A stretch of DNA of 5,725 nt from Nitrospirota bacterium (lineage in GTDB: Bacteria > Nitrospinota_A > UBA7883): NCBI GenBank assembly GCA_011052055.1, contig DRJW01000470.1, positions 1 to 5,725 on the forward strand. The letters run 5' to 3'. Positions 1 through 5,725 of this stretch are shown here, one piece after another. Each line of letters begins with the position of its first letter. Positions within the stretch are counted from its first letter, which is position 1. Under the pieces are notes generated by a model. The model searched no databases and was not told the origin of the DNA. It worked only from the letters and a program-made list of their open reading frames with translations. The translations under genes and the position numbers were made by a program.

Positions 1-870
1 TCAGTTTCCTTTACCTCTGACGCGATAAACAGGATTATCCGCAATTACACCAGGGAAGCCGGGGTGCGCAACCTGGAAAGGGAAATCGCCCGGATATGCA
101 GGAAGGTGGCGCGCAAGATCGCGGAAAAAGAGGAGGGCAAAGCCAAAGCAAAGCGGAGCCTTCGCCCTAAAACAGTGATAAACGAAAAAACCCTGGAACA
201 ATATTTAGGTGAGATAAAATTCCGCGACGAACTCAAGGAGGAGAAAAGCGGAGCCGGTGTCGCGACCGGACTCGCCTGGACAGAGGTGGGCGGGGTCATT
301 CTAAAAATAGAAACGATAATTCTTCCAGGAAAAACCAAATTCATCCTGACGGGTAAGCTTGGGGATGTGATGAAAGAATCGGCCCAGGCGGCGCTTTCTT
401 ACATCCGGTCGAGGGCCAGGGACTTCGGACTGGCCAAGGATTTTCATAATAAGATAGATATTCATGTGCATATCCCGGAGGGAGCGACCCCAAAAGACGG
501 GCCGTCCGCCGGGATCGCGCTGGCCGCTTCCATTGTATCGGCTCTGCTTGGCGTCGCCGTAAGACACGACCTTGCGATGACAGGCGAGATAACGTTGAGA
601 GGCAACATTCTTACGGTCGGCGGCCTGAAAGAAAAACTTCTTGCGGCGCAGAGGGCCGGGATAAAAACCGTCGTAATACCAAAAGAGAACAAGAGGGATT
701 TAAAGGAAGTTTCAGAAAACATCAAAAAGGATCTTGAAATAATCGCGCTTGAGCATATGGACGAAGCGCTTAAACTGGCGTTGGTAAAATCTCCTTTTAA
801 AAAAGTGAAATCTAAATCAGGCTCAAAACGGAGCCGACCGCAAGAAAGCGGAATGTCTGCTCTTAATTAG
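1..870 (+). CDS. lon: ATP-dependent protease LonA, C-terminal part (5' end outside window)
   Basis: Cytoplasmic AAA+ serine protease that degrades misfolded and regulatory proteins. The frame is open from the first base, so the gene enters from the left; 289 residues of a protein usually near 800 are present. Residues 1-30 belong to the C-terminal helical part of the AAA+ module, with the sensor-2 arginine expected at R23 in GVRNLER. The proteolytic domain starts near residue 85 (GLAWTEVGG at 90-98). The catalytic serine is S169 in PKDGPSAG (codon 505-507). The catalytic lysine is K212, the second lysine of GGLKEK (codon 634-636); the 43-residue spacing equals that of E. coli S679/K722. MTGEITLRG is also intact, so the protease half looks active. 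The last ~30 residues form a Lys/Arg/Ser-rich tail with no clear family counterpart. The GTG at 64 lies inside the conserved AAA+ region and is not the real start. The unrecognised gene at 885 follows after 14 bp, probably co-transcribed. Confidence 0.97.
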   Translation, partial: SVSFTSDAINRIIRNYTREAGVRNLEREIARICRKVARKIAEKEEGKAKAKRSLRPKTVINEKTLEQYLGEIKFRDELKEEKSGAGVATGLAWTEVGGVILKIETIILPGKTKFILTGKLGDVMKESAQAALSYIRSRARDFGLAKDFHNKIDIHVHIPEGATPKDGPSAGIALAASIVSALLGVAVRHDLAMTGEITLRGNILTVGGLKEKLLAAQRAGIKTVVIPKENKRDLKEVSENIKKDLEIIALEHMDEALKLALVKSPFKKVKSKSGSKRSRPQESGMSALN

Positions 871-884
871 GATGAATTTAAAGG

Positions 885-2018
885 ATGGATGAACTTGATA
901 TGTTGGGGTCCACACCTCCGAGTCCTGTAGGGTCGCTGATTCTGATAGGTCTTTTACTGTTTATTGTGTACCGGATTCTTTATTCACTGAGCGGTCAGCA
1001 TGGGACTTCGAAAAACGGCGAGGCTGTTTCCGGAAAGGTTTTCCGTATGCCCGCAAGACAGCCCAAAGCGCCGCCGGCCACGGCCCGGCTGACACCCGTC
1101 ATAGGGGATAAAGACCCGTTCGGCGCAAGCGAGGAGGCTCTCGATTTCCACAAGACTCTCATGGACAAAGGGGGCCTTGAAAGAATAGGTGATTTTTTTA
1201 TTGAAGAGATGCCGGGATATGCGCTTCGCGCTTTCACTCATCCGGCTCAGTCACTTGTGGGAGTCATCTACAAGGATCCAGACGGCAGAATATGGGTGAA
1301 TCTCGTCACTGAATATAAAGACGGGCGTATCATGACAACAAGCTCCGCTGAAAGTGGGGCTATATCTTTGTCGCGTCCTCATGGAATGCCTCTTTTTAAC
1401 CATCCGGGCCTTTCGGTGGATCAGCTTTTGAGAAGGCATAAGCTGGAAACCAGGGGGATGGAGCAGAATGAGCCGATGCCGCCGGAAAAATTCTCCGAAT
1501 ATTTCGCCAAAAATTACGCAAAAGTGCGGGCCCATATTTATGAGCAGGAACAAAGAAAAACCGAAAAGAAGCGGACGGGCTCTATCCTCTCTTTTCCGCA
1601 AAACCAGACGCAGGACGCATATGAGAATCAGACAGCCGATGAAGATGTCGTGGACGAGGATTTCCTGCCAAGCAGGGCTGAAAGCCGGAAATGGCTTGAT
1701 ATGATTTACAGGGCCGTCGATATCCCTAAAGACAAGCGCGAGCTTTTCCAGGGCGGTCTTGTCTGGATTTTAGATAATGCCAGCCCGCAATCTGTATCCC
1801 AGACGATATCTGACTACTCCGGTGTGAGAGTCGATGAGGCGGAAGGGCGCCTGATTATCCGCTCCGAAGCCGGAGCAGAGGATATTATCGAGCCTGGAGA
1901 GCTAAAGGGCCCGGAACTTTTTGAAAAAATTAATTCAGGCCTTCCAGCCGATAGCAAGTTCACCAAGCTCCCGGTGGACGTGCGGGGAGTGACGTTTTAT
2001 AGCAGAATGAGCTTTTAA
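885..2018 (+). CDS. membrane-anchored protein of unknown function (377 aa)
   Basis: I do not recognise a named family. One hydrophobic segment is visible at residues 16-35, preceded by a short acidic N-terminus and followed by a long soluble part. A Pro/Ala/Lys-rich linker (about 55-75) leads to a folded-looking region (about 83-225) with conserved-looking features such as FFIEEMPGYALRAFTHP (104-120) and an IYKDPDGRIWVNLVTEY strand pattern (128-144). A very charged helix (218-230) and an acidic low-complexity linker (about 240-262) separate this from a second region (268-377) containing KWLDMIYRAVDIPKDKRELF. The start is uncertain. ATG 885 has AGGA 12 bases upstream; in-frame ATG 900 has GGATGGA ending 10 bases upstream and would give 372 aa. 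Both keep the membrane segment. The 14-bp gap to lon suggests co-transcription, hinting at but not proving a link to protein quality control. No catalytic motif, haem motif or signal peptidase site is evident. Confidence 0.85.
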   Translation: MDELDMLGSTPPSPVGSLILIGLLLFIVYRILYSLSGQHGTSKNGEAVSGKVFRMPARQPKAPPATARLTPVIGDKDPFGASEEALDFHKTLMDKGGLERIGDFFIEEMPGYALRAFTHPAQSLVGVIYKDPDGRIWVNLVTEYKDGRIMTTSSAESGAISLSRPHGMPLFNHPGLSVDQLLRRHKLETRGMEQNEPMPPEKFSEYFAKNYAKVRAHIYEQEQRKTEKKRTGSILSFPQNQTQDAYENQTADEDVVDEDFLPSRAESRKWLDMIYRAVDIPKDKRELFQGGLVWILDNASPQSVSQTISDYSGVRVDEAEGRLIIRSEAGAEDIIEPGELKGPELFEKINSGLPADSKFTKLPVDVRGVTFYSRMSF

Positions 2019-2224
2019 AAGACACTCTGACGCGGCTCTTGTACCGGTGATAGATAATTTGGTTGTTTTTTAGTCGAACCGGAACTAAGATTGAGCGGTT
2101 TTAAAAAGTAGCGCCGACGTATGTACAATCGGGGAGGGGGAGCGCCCGTATTTTGAGGCACAAGCGAGGCCCTGCGATTACATCCCCATTTGAAAATTAC
2201 GCTCATATTTTTTGAGTAGAGCTT
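2019..2224 (+). promoter_or_regulatory. intergenic leader ahead of the haem sensor gene
   Basis: This is the largest gene-free gap (206 bp). Nothing in it reads as a convincing gene, RNA or terminator. A TACAAT hexamer at 2124-2129 resembles a -10 element, but the hexamer 17 bp upstream (TTAAAA) is a poor -35, and TTGAGC at 2091-2096 is 27 bp away, so a housekeeping promoter is only weakly supported. GGGGAGGGGG at 2131-2140 and TCCCC near 2183 could pair over a distance. The ribosome site for the ATG at 2225 is poor (only a GAG-type core about 8-10 bases upstream). The length and the isolation from the upstream gene suggest that the sensor has its own promoter here; this is inference. Confidence 0.3.
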
Positions 2225-3658
2225 ATGAAACTTCAATGGAGAATCGCCGCGATCGTAGCGGTGTTCGGTCTGTTAGCTGTATTATCCGCTAACGCCATCC
2301 TGTACAGGTTCCTCAAAACCCACGATATGAGCGAAATCAAGAGAAACAGCAGGCGGACCGCCCACCTTATCCGAGCCGCGATTCTAAATACGATGATCAA
2401 TACCGGTGACTACGATAGTATAGCGAGTATTATCAATGAAATGCGCAAATCCCGGGATTTCGAGTTCAGGATGATTAGAGCGAAGCATGTAATAAAGCAA
2501 CATGGAGTCAAAAGAGGCGAAGTACCCAGGGATGAATATGAGCGAAAGGCTCTCGCCACCGGTGAAATCGTGGAAGTCATGGATACAAAATCCATTCACC
2601 GGATCATATATCCGTTTATAACCGACCAGAGGTGTGGAAAATGTCATCTGGGTATGGACGGCAAGGCGGTGCCCCCTGGTGTGGTAAACGGCGCGGCGGT
2701 AATCCGGTTCGATATTTCCAGGCTTCAAGAGGATACAGATAAAATCATTTTTAATCTGGCGATTTCCATGTCTATTATTACCGCCCTGTTCTTTGTTTTT
2801 TTCCTTCTGGTGATAAACAGAACGGTATCAGCTCCCATGACGCGGATCGCCGAGGCGATCACCGGATTAAAAGATGAAAATTATGATGTGGATTTACCGC
2901 GATACAGCGCCACCGAAATCGAGATAATGGCCCGTGATGTTGAAAGCACAGCTTCAGATCTTGCCGGGAAAAAGCGTCTGCGTGACGCCGAAATCAAGGC
3001 GTCGAGAGCCAGGACAATGGAGATTGAGGAGTTTATCCGATCACGGGCTCAAACTCTCGGCCTCGAAGAAGACGACGCTAGATTAAGCAATATCGTAGGG
3101 CGGCTGTCCGTCGTTGTGGATGAAGCCCAGAAAGGAATACTTACAGCTAAAGCTTCGAAATATGTCATTAGCGAGCAGAGCCGGCTGATCCTTCCATCCG
3201 ATCCGGGTTTAATCCCTGCGGTTTCGGTCTATTTGTTAGGTCTGGTTGAAGCGAACCCGGAGGCGGCGAAAAAAGTGGCGGTGGAGCTTGCGGTAGATGA
3301 AGCGTTGTCCAACGCCATATATCATGGCAATCTTGAAATTCCCTCCCCGCTTAAATCGGATGATTTTGAGAAATTTTATGAGCTCGCCGACAAAAGAATG
3401 CGTCAAGAGCCATACTCGTCGAGAACGGTGGACGTTCAGTATAAACTTGATAGTGACGGGCTTGAAGTGGTTATCAAAGATGAAGGGGTGGGATTCGACT
3501 GGCGGAAATTTACAGACAACTCTGCTGACGCTAACGACCGTCCCTACGGGCGGGGGCTGGTTATGATGCGGGAGTTTGCCTCGCGGATCGAGTTTAACGA
3601 AAAAGGAAACCGCGTGGCGCTTTCGTTTGATTTTGAGAGTAGCCAGCCTTCACTCTGA
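2225..3658 (+). CDS. membrane sensor with c-haem motif, HAMP and RsbW-like HATPase (anti-sigma/serine kinase type)
   Basis: Predicted inner-membrane signalling protein of 477 aa. Visible in order: TM1 (about 7-28); an extracytoplasmic domain (29-173) ending in YPFITDQRCGKCHLG, where C137, C140 and H141 form a CxxCH c-haem attachment motif (bases 2633-2647) of the kind found in DUF3365/Tll0287-like and related haem sensor domains; TM2 (about 174-197); a HAMP-like segment (about 198-250); a helical linker (about 250-320); and a C-terminal GHKL ATPase (about 325-470). The ATPase shows an N-box (ELAVDEALSNAIYHGN, 354-369), a G1 box (DEGVGF, 419-424) and a G2 box (GRGLVMMREF, 442-451). This layout matches HATPase_c_2/RsbW-SpoIIAB proteins. 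No HisKA dimerisation helix or H-box is seen, so phosphorylation of a Ser/Thr on a STAS partner, or sigma-factor binding, is more likely than histidine autophosphorylation. No partner gene is in the window. Haem binding and the signal sensed are inferred from motifs. Confidence 0.92.
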   Translation: MKLQWRIAAIVAVFGLLAVLSANAILYRFLKTHDMSEIKRNSRRTAHLIRAAILNTMINTGDYDSIASIINEMRKSRDFEFRMIRAKHVIKQHGVKRGEVPRDEYERKALATGEIVEVMDTKSIHRIIYPFITDQRCGKCHLGMDGKAVPPGVVNGAAVIRFDISRLQEDTDKIIFNLAISMSIITALFFVFFLLVINRTVSAPMTRIAEAITGLKDENYDVDLPRYSATEIEIMARDVESTASDLAGKKRLRDAEIKASRARTMEIEEFIRSRAQTLGLEEDDARLSNIVGRLSVVVDEAQKGILTAKASKYVISEQSRLILPSDPGLIPAVSVYLLGLVEANPEAAKKVAVELAVDEALSNAIYHGNLEIPSPLKSDDFEKFYELADKRMRQEPYSSRTVDVQYKLDSDGLEVVIKDEGVGFDWRKFTDNSADANDRPYGRGLVMMREFASRIEFNEKGNRVALSFDFESSQPSL

Positions 3659-3670
3659 CGGGCGCTCCCG
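3659..3670. other. short hairpin filling the convergent gap
   Basis: CGGG, loop CGCT, CCCG occupies nearly the whole 13-bp space between the sensor stop and the chelatase stop. The four-pair GC stem has no adjacent T-run in either direction, so it is at best a weak bidirectional terminator or transcript end-protector; it may be chance. Confidence 0.25.
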
Positions 3671-3671
3671 G

Positions 3672-4055
3672 TTATCTGGAAAATTTTTCTGTCAAAATAC
3701 CGGTAAAAAAGTTGAGCGTCTCCTCCCACTGGCCGATGGCGTCTTTCCATTCAAAAACGACAGCTGGATATTTCAGACGCAAAGAACGCGCGATTTCGGG
3801 GAAGTCTTTGGCGGCGTGGGCTCCTGCGGCGAGAAACATTGGAACGATGGTAATATTTCCGCATCCTGTGGAGACAAAATTTTCCACAACATTGAAAATA
3901 TCCGGCGCGCTATCTTTTAAGTACGCCACCTCCACACAGACATTTTCCAGGTTGCCGCTTACCCGGCTTACAAGCTCGTCTATCGATTTACTCCAGTTTC
4001 GATCAAGACTGCCGTGGGCGAAAAGAACCAGTCCGTCGCTTACATTCTGTGTCAA
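3672..4055 (-). CDS. cbiX: small CbiX/SirB-type sirohydrochlorin chelatase
   Basis: Class II tetrapyrrole chelatase of 127 aa, predicted cytoplasmic, inserting Co2+ (cobalamin route) or Fe2+ (sirohaem route) into sirohydrochlorin. LVLFAHGS at 9-16 supplies the first active-site histidine (H14). VPMFLAAGAHAAKDFP at 71-86 supplies the second (H80), matching the two-histidine layout of CbiX-short proteins. The length is that of the short, homodimeric CbiXS class, about half of the two-domain CbiX/CbiK enzymes. The start is a TTG: it is the only ATG/GTG/TTG in frame between the upstream stop codon and the AHGS motif, and AAGGAG lies 4 bases before it. The gene follows fxsA by 54 bp and converges with the sensor gene, 13 bp separating the stops. 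Metal preference cannot be read from sequence; no other cobalamin or sirohaem gene is in the window, so the symbol is a family label. Confidence 0.9.
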   Translation of the reverse strand: MTQNVSDGLVLFAHGSLDRNWSKSIDELVSRVSGNLENVCVEVAYLKDSAPDIFNVVENFVSTGCGNITIVPMFLAAGAHAAKDFPEIARSLRLKYPAVVFEWKDAIGQWEETLNFFTGILTEKFSR

Positions 4056-4059
4056 ATGG

Positions 4060-4065
4060 CTCCTT
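4060..4065 (-). promoter_or_regulatory. ribosome binding site deciding the TTG start of the chelatase
   Basis: On the - strand AAGGAG is followed by CCAT and then TTG at 4055. The frame stays open upstream to the fxsA stop but holds no ATG, GTG or TTG, so this site and the TTG together fix the start. The 4-base spacing is slightly short. Confidence 0.7.
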
Positions 4066-4083
4066 CGACGGTTTCCCGCGCTG

Positions 4084-4105
4084 GTGGAGCTGGCGTGGAG
4101 CTGGC
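4084..4105. repeat. 11-bp tandem repeat, two exact copies
   Basis: GTGGAGCTGGC occurs twice head to tail (4084-4094 and 4095-4105), with a partial GCTG just before. It lies between the fxsA stop (4110) and the chelatase start (4055) and is not translated in the assigned gene models. It looks like a small slippage duplication. Confidence 0.85.
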
Positions 4106-4109
4106 CTTC

Positions 4110-4589
4110 CTAGATATCGATAACGTCGTTGTCGTCTTTGTCATGCTTTGAATCTCCAGCTTTATAGGAGCCATGACCGGAGCTTGTGTAATAGAATCCG
4201 CCAGGCCCGGCCGCGTTTACCGATATGTTAATTTTCGATTGAATGCGCGTTTTTATAAACCCCTTTATCCTTTTTCTGGAAAAAGGAATAACCAGCGTAA
4301 ATCCCAGAATGTCAGTCAGCAGGCCGGGCGTAAGAAGAAGCGCCCCGCCGATAATCACCAGTAACCCTTCTATGAGCGGGTCTGTCGGCATCTCGGCCCG
4401 CTCCATGGTTTCGTTGAATTCCCGTATAACCATGAGGCCCTGGCTATGCGCAAGCCACGCCCCGAGCGCTCCGGTGAAGATGACGAGAGAAAATGTCGGC
4501 GCGAACCCCAGGATTTCGCCAAGTTTAATCAGTATCGCAAGCTCGATGAATGGTGTTACGACAAAAAGCGCGAAAAGCTTAAATAGCAT
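4110..4589 (-). CDS. fxsA: FxsA family inner-membrane protein
   Basis: A 159-aa FxsA family protein. In E. coli, FxsA is known for relieving exclusion of phage T7 by the F plasmid when overproduced; its normal role is unclear. The N-terminus begins with hydrophobic segments (about 4-20 and 29-47, with PFIELAILIKLGEILG at 13-28 joining them), a typical FxsA start. An amphipathic stretch with RAEMP (64-68) comes next, then the family hallmark GGALLLTPGLLTDILGF (81-97), and a basic RKRIKGFIKTR segment (105-115). The tail is Gly/aromatic then strongly acidic (KHDKDDNDVIDI), probably cytoplasmic and disordered. Length is normal for the family. The ATG is supported by AAGG ten bases upstream. It sits 92 bp after the small anchored protein and 54 bp before the chelatase, in the same direction. 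Family assignment is firm; function in this organism is unknown. Confidence 0.95.
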   Translation of the reverse strand: MLFKLFALFVVTPFIELAILIKLGEILGFAPTFSLVIFTGALGAWLAHSQGLMVIREFNETMERAEMPTDPLIEGLLVIIGGALLLTPGLLTDILGFTLVIPFSRKRIKGFIKTRIQSKINISVNAAGPGGFYYTSSGHGSYKAGDSKHDKDDNDVIDI

Positions 4590-4649
4590 GTGACAATAGC
4601 CTTGCTCGCCGGTAGATTCTGGAAGCGGGATATTTTACCCCGGGCACCC

Positions 4650-4663
4650 TTGTGAATTCACAA
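4650..4663. promoter_or_regulatory. 14-bp perfect palindrome upstream of fxsA, possible operator
   Basis: TTGTGAATTCACAA is a perfect inverted repeat, 60 bp before the fxsA ATG. Its half-sites (TGTGA/TCACA) look like those of CRP/FNR proteins, but the centre has 2 bp where CRP uses 6, so this is not a standard CRP site. A TTGACA hexamer on the - strand lies just upstream (4676-4671), yet no good -10 is found at 16-18 bp spacing (ACAAGG or near). A TAAAAT on the - strand at 4637-4632 is badly spaced. Regulatory role is a guess. Confidence 0.3.
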
Positions 4664-4681
4664 TCTGATTTGTCAAATTTA

Positions 4682-5032
4682 CTATTGGCACGATTGCCGC
4701 CCCTGTTCTTCAATCTCGCTTTGCCTTTGCTTTAAATCCAGTTCAAGCTGGCGGTTGCCCTGGGATTTGGCGGCTTTGATCCGCTCACGAATCTGGCGCT
4801 TGGCGTCTCCAAAAACTTTCGCTTTATCGCACCCAGGCAAGCCGCCTTTAGGAGTGTATGAATAGCGCCCTCCCGCGTTTTCACCGTAAATATCCTTGCC
4901 TAGTCCTGGTATCAGAGCCCCCTGAAGCTTGTTGATAATGGGGATGTTCAAATCTCCATAATAATTCGCCGCCAACGCTAACGTCAGAGCGAAGATTATA
5001 TAAATTATAAGATCCTTTATCCCTATTTGCAT
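4682..5032 (-). CDS. small signal-anchored protein of unknown function (116 aa)
   Basis: I do not recognise this gene. The N-terminus (MQIGIKDL) is followed by a hydrophobic stretch at 8-23, which could be a membrane anchor or an uncleaved signal; an AANYYG segment after it offers a weak signal-peptidase-like site. No lipobox is present. The middle (about 25-68) is rich in Gly, Pro and Tyr (YGENAGGRYSYTPKGGLPGC). The C-terminal half (about 70-112) is a highly charged Gln/Lys/Glu/Arg helix likely to form a coiled coil. The two cysteines are C68 and C115; C115 is the second-last residue, so a disulphide is possible if the protein is exported. The start is well supported by AAGGGAG with 8-base spacing. 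It lies between thiE and fxsA on the same strand. The good ribosome site and clear domain-like structure argue that it is real, but no function can be assigned. Confidence 0.78.
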   Translation of the reverse strand: MQIGIKDLIIYIIFALTLALAANYYGDLNIPIINKLQGALIPGLGKDIYGENAGGRYSYTPKGGLPGCDKAKVFGDAKRQIRERIKAAKSQGNRQLELDLKQRQSEIEEQGRQSCQ

Positions 5033-5063
5033 TTCTACTTCTCCCTTGTGGAAGTTCTAACTC

Positions 5064-5090
5064 ACGATAACACGATTCTTTTATTATCGT
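5064..5090. promoter_or_regulatory. inverted plus direct repeat between thiE and the small anchored gene
   Basis: ACGATAA (5064-5070) and TTATCGT (5084-5090) are exact inverted arms around a 13-base loop. CACGAT also occurs twice as a direct repeat (5063-5068 and 5071-5076). On the - strand this sits about 30-60 bases before the ATG at 5032. The stem is AT-rich with no T-run, so it does not look like a thiE terminator. A very weak promoter (TTGTTT, 18 bp, TGTTAT) overlaps it. It could be an operator or processing site; chance is possible. Confidence 0.3.
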
Positions 5091-5103
5091 AAACAAGACT
5101 CTT

Positions 5104-5725
5104 TTAATTCTCTGTTCTAACCTGGTTTTGTATTTTCCTGGACAGCCTGCCCACCGCAACGGCGATATCTTCAGCGCCGAATATGGCTGTTATAACTCCG
5201 ATATGCCTTACACCCGTCAGCAAAACCTCGTCGATATTCCCTTCTACTATCCCGCCCATCACCGTCACCGGAATTTTCAGTTTTAATACTGACTGTCTGG
5301 CAGGCTCTATACCAACAGTCACCGCATCCGGCTTGGTGGGTGTAGGGAAAAGCGGGCCGATATTCACATACGAAGCTCCTTGCCGCTGGGCATTTAGCGC
5401 CTGCTCGAGCGAATGGCAAGACGCGCCGATTATCGCCTCTGAGCCCATGATTTCACGGGCGCCTTTTATCGGCAGGTCGTCGAGGCCAAGATGAACGCCG
5501 TCGGCTTTGGAGAGCCGCGCGATATCGGGCCGGTCATTTATTATAAGAGTCATTCCGTGTTTTTTCGTCTCCCTCCTGTACAAAAGAGCGAGCTCGAAAA
5601 GGTCTTTGTCGCAAAGGTTTTTCTCCCGGAGCTGGACGATCCCGGCCCCCCCCCTGGCAAGTTGCGTTATGACTTCCGCATCGCTCCGGCCTCCGAAAAG
5701 AGACCGGCCCGTTACCGGATAAAGA
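5104..5725 (-). CDS. thiE: thiamine-phosphate synthase (5' end outside window)
   Basis: Cytoplasmic TIM-barrel enzyme joining HMP pyrophosphate and the thiazole phosphate to give thiamine phosphate. The frame is open to the window edge, giving 206 residues of a protein usually about 210, so only a few N-terminal residues and the start codon are missing. A TTG at 5583 is internal: conserved ThiE sequence continues upstream of it. Numbering from the edge: LYPVTGRS (1-8); IVQLREKN (29-36) with pyrophosphate-contacting Q31, R33 and K35; IINDR (61-65) with N63 and metal ligand D64; DGVHLGLDD (75-83) with metal ligand D83; GASCHS (100-105) with S102; GPLFPTPTK (123-131) with T128, T130 and K131; and the phosphate-binding MGGI (156-159). 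All expected active-site residues are present, favouring ThiE over the non-catalytic homologue TenI. It is the first visible gene of the - strand cluster, 71 bp before the small anchored gene. A run of nine G in the coding strand lies at 5654-5646. Confidence 0.96.
   Translation of the reverse strand, partial: LYPVTGRSLFGGRSDAEVITQLARGGAGIVQLREKNLCDKDLFELALLYRRETKKHGMTLIINDRPDIARLSKADGVHLGLDDLPIKGAREIMGSEAIIGASCHSLEQALNAQRQGASYVNIGPLFPTPTKPDAVTVGIEPARQSVLKLKIPVTVMGGIVEGNIDEVLLTGVRHIGVITAIFGAEDIAVAVGRLSRKIQNQVRTEN

Noticed and set aside
2012..2021. CTTTTAAAAG palindrome at the end of the 377-aa gene, considered as a terminator.
   Set aside because: It has no GC stem and no loop, and includes the stop codon; it cannot act as an intrinsic terminator.
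2044..2082. CCGGT and ACCGG around a T-rich stretch, considered as a terminator for the lon transcript.
   Set aside because: The T-run is inside the loop, not after the stem, and the stem is only 5 bp with a loop near 30.
2091..2129. TTGAGC and TACAAT as a sigma-70 promoter for the sensor.
   Set aside because: The spacing of 27 bp is far outside the usual 16-18; only the -10-like hexamer is kept as a weak note.
2015..2236. A - strand open frame of 73 codons across the intergenic gap.
   Set aside because: It overlaps the ends of both flanking genes, has no ribosome site, and its translation shows no domain-like pattern.
2138..3669. A 12-bp inverted match (GGGAGCGCCCGT at 2138-2149 and its complement at 3658-3669) flanking the haem sensor gene, as if it bounded a mobile cassette.
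   Set aside because: About one 12-bp inverted match is expected by chance in a window this size, there is no target duplication or transposase, and the distal copy overlaps the sensor stop codon.
3712..4113. Long + strand open frames opposite the chelatase and fxsA (also 4243-4593 and 5183-5494).
   Set aside because: They are antisense to genes with clear family motifs and encode no recognisable protein; they are coding-strand shadows.
5104..5583. Starting thiE at the TTG at 5583.
   Set aside because: Conserved ThiE sequence (QLREK motif and the first strand) continues in frame upstream to the window edge.

Overview
The window is a bacterial chromosomal segment with seven protein genes and very little spare DNA. 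Features pointing to a Gram-negative bacterium with c-type cytochrome maturation are a LonA protease, a two-transmembrane sensor with a CxxCH haem-attachment motif in its predicted extracytoplasmic domain, an FxsA-type inner-membrane protein, a CbiX/SirB-type chelatase and ThiE. Base composition looks near 50% GC by eye. I cannot place the organism to a phylum; a respiratory or anaerobic lineage rich in c-type haem sensors is an inference. I see no tRNA, rRNA, CRISPR array, insertion sequence or phage gene.

Layout. Positions 1-2018 on the + strand hold the 3' part of lon and, 14 bp downstream, an unrecognised membrane-anchored protein of 377 aa. A 206-bp intergenic stretch follows. Positions 2225-3658 (+) encode a membrane sensor: TM1, extracytoplasmic domain with one CxxCH, TM2, HAMP, coiled-coil linker, and an RsbW/SpoIIAB-like HATPase. 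Its stop lies 13 bp from the stop of a convergent - strand cluster. Read in its own direction, that cluster is thiE (5' end cut by the window edge), a small signal-anchored protein of 116 aa, fxsA, and a small CbiX/SirB-like chelatase. Gaps are 71, 92 and 54 bp, so a loose operon or two transcription units are both possible.

How they fit. ThiE and the chelatase are cofactor enzymes (thiamine; sirohaem or cobalamin). FxsA and the small anchored protein are membrane proteins of unclear purpose. The most interesting gene is the sensor: it appears to couple an extracytoplasmic c-haem module to a serine-kinase/anti-sigma type ATPase, not to a histidine kinase core. That implies haem, redox or gas-ligand sensing feeding a partner-switching pathway whose STAS, phosphatase or sigma partners are not in this window. 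Everything else looks like ordinary housekeeping or conserved hypothetical content, with a few small sequence curiosities (a G9 tract in thiE, two inverted-repeat motifs, an 11-bp tandem repeat).
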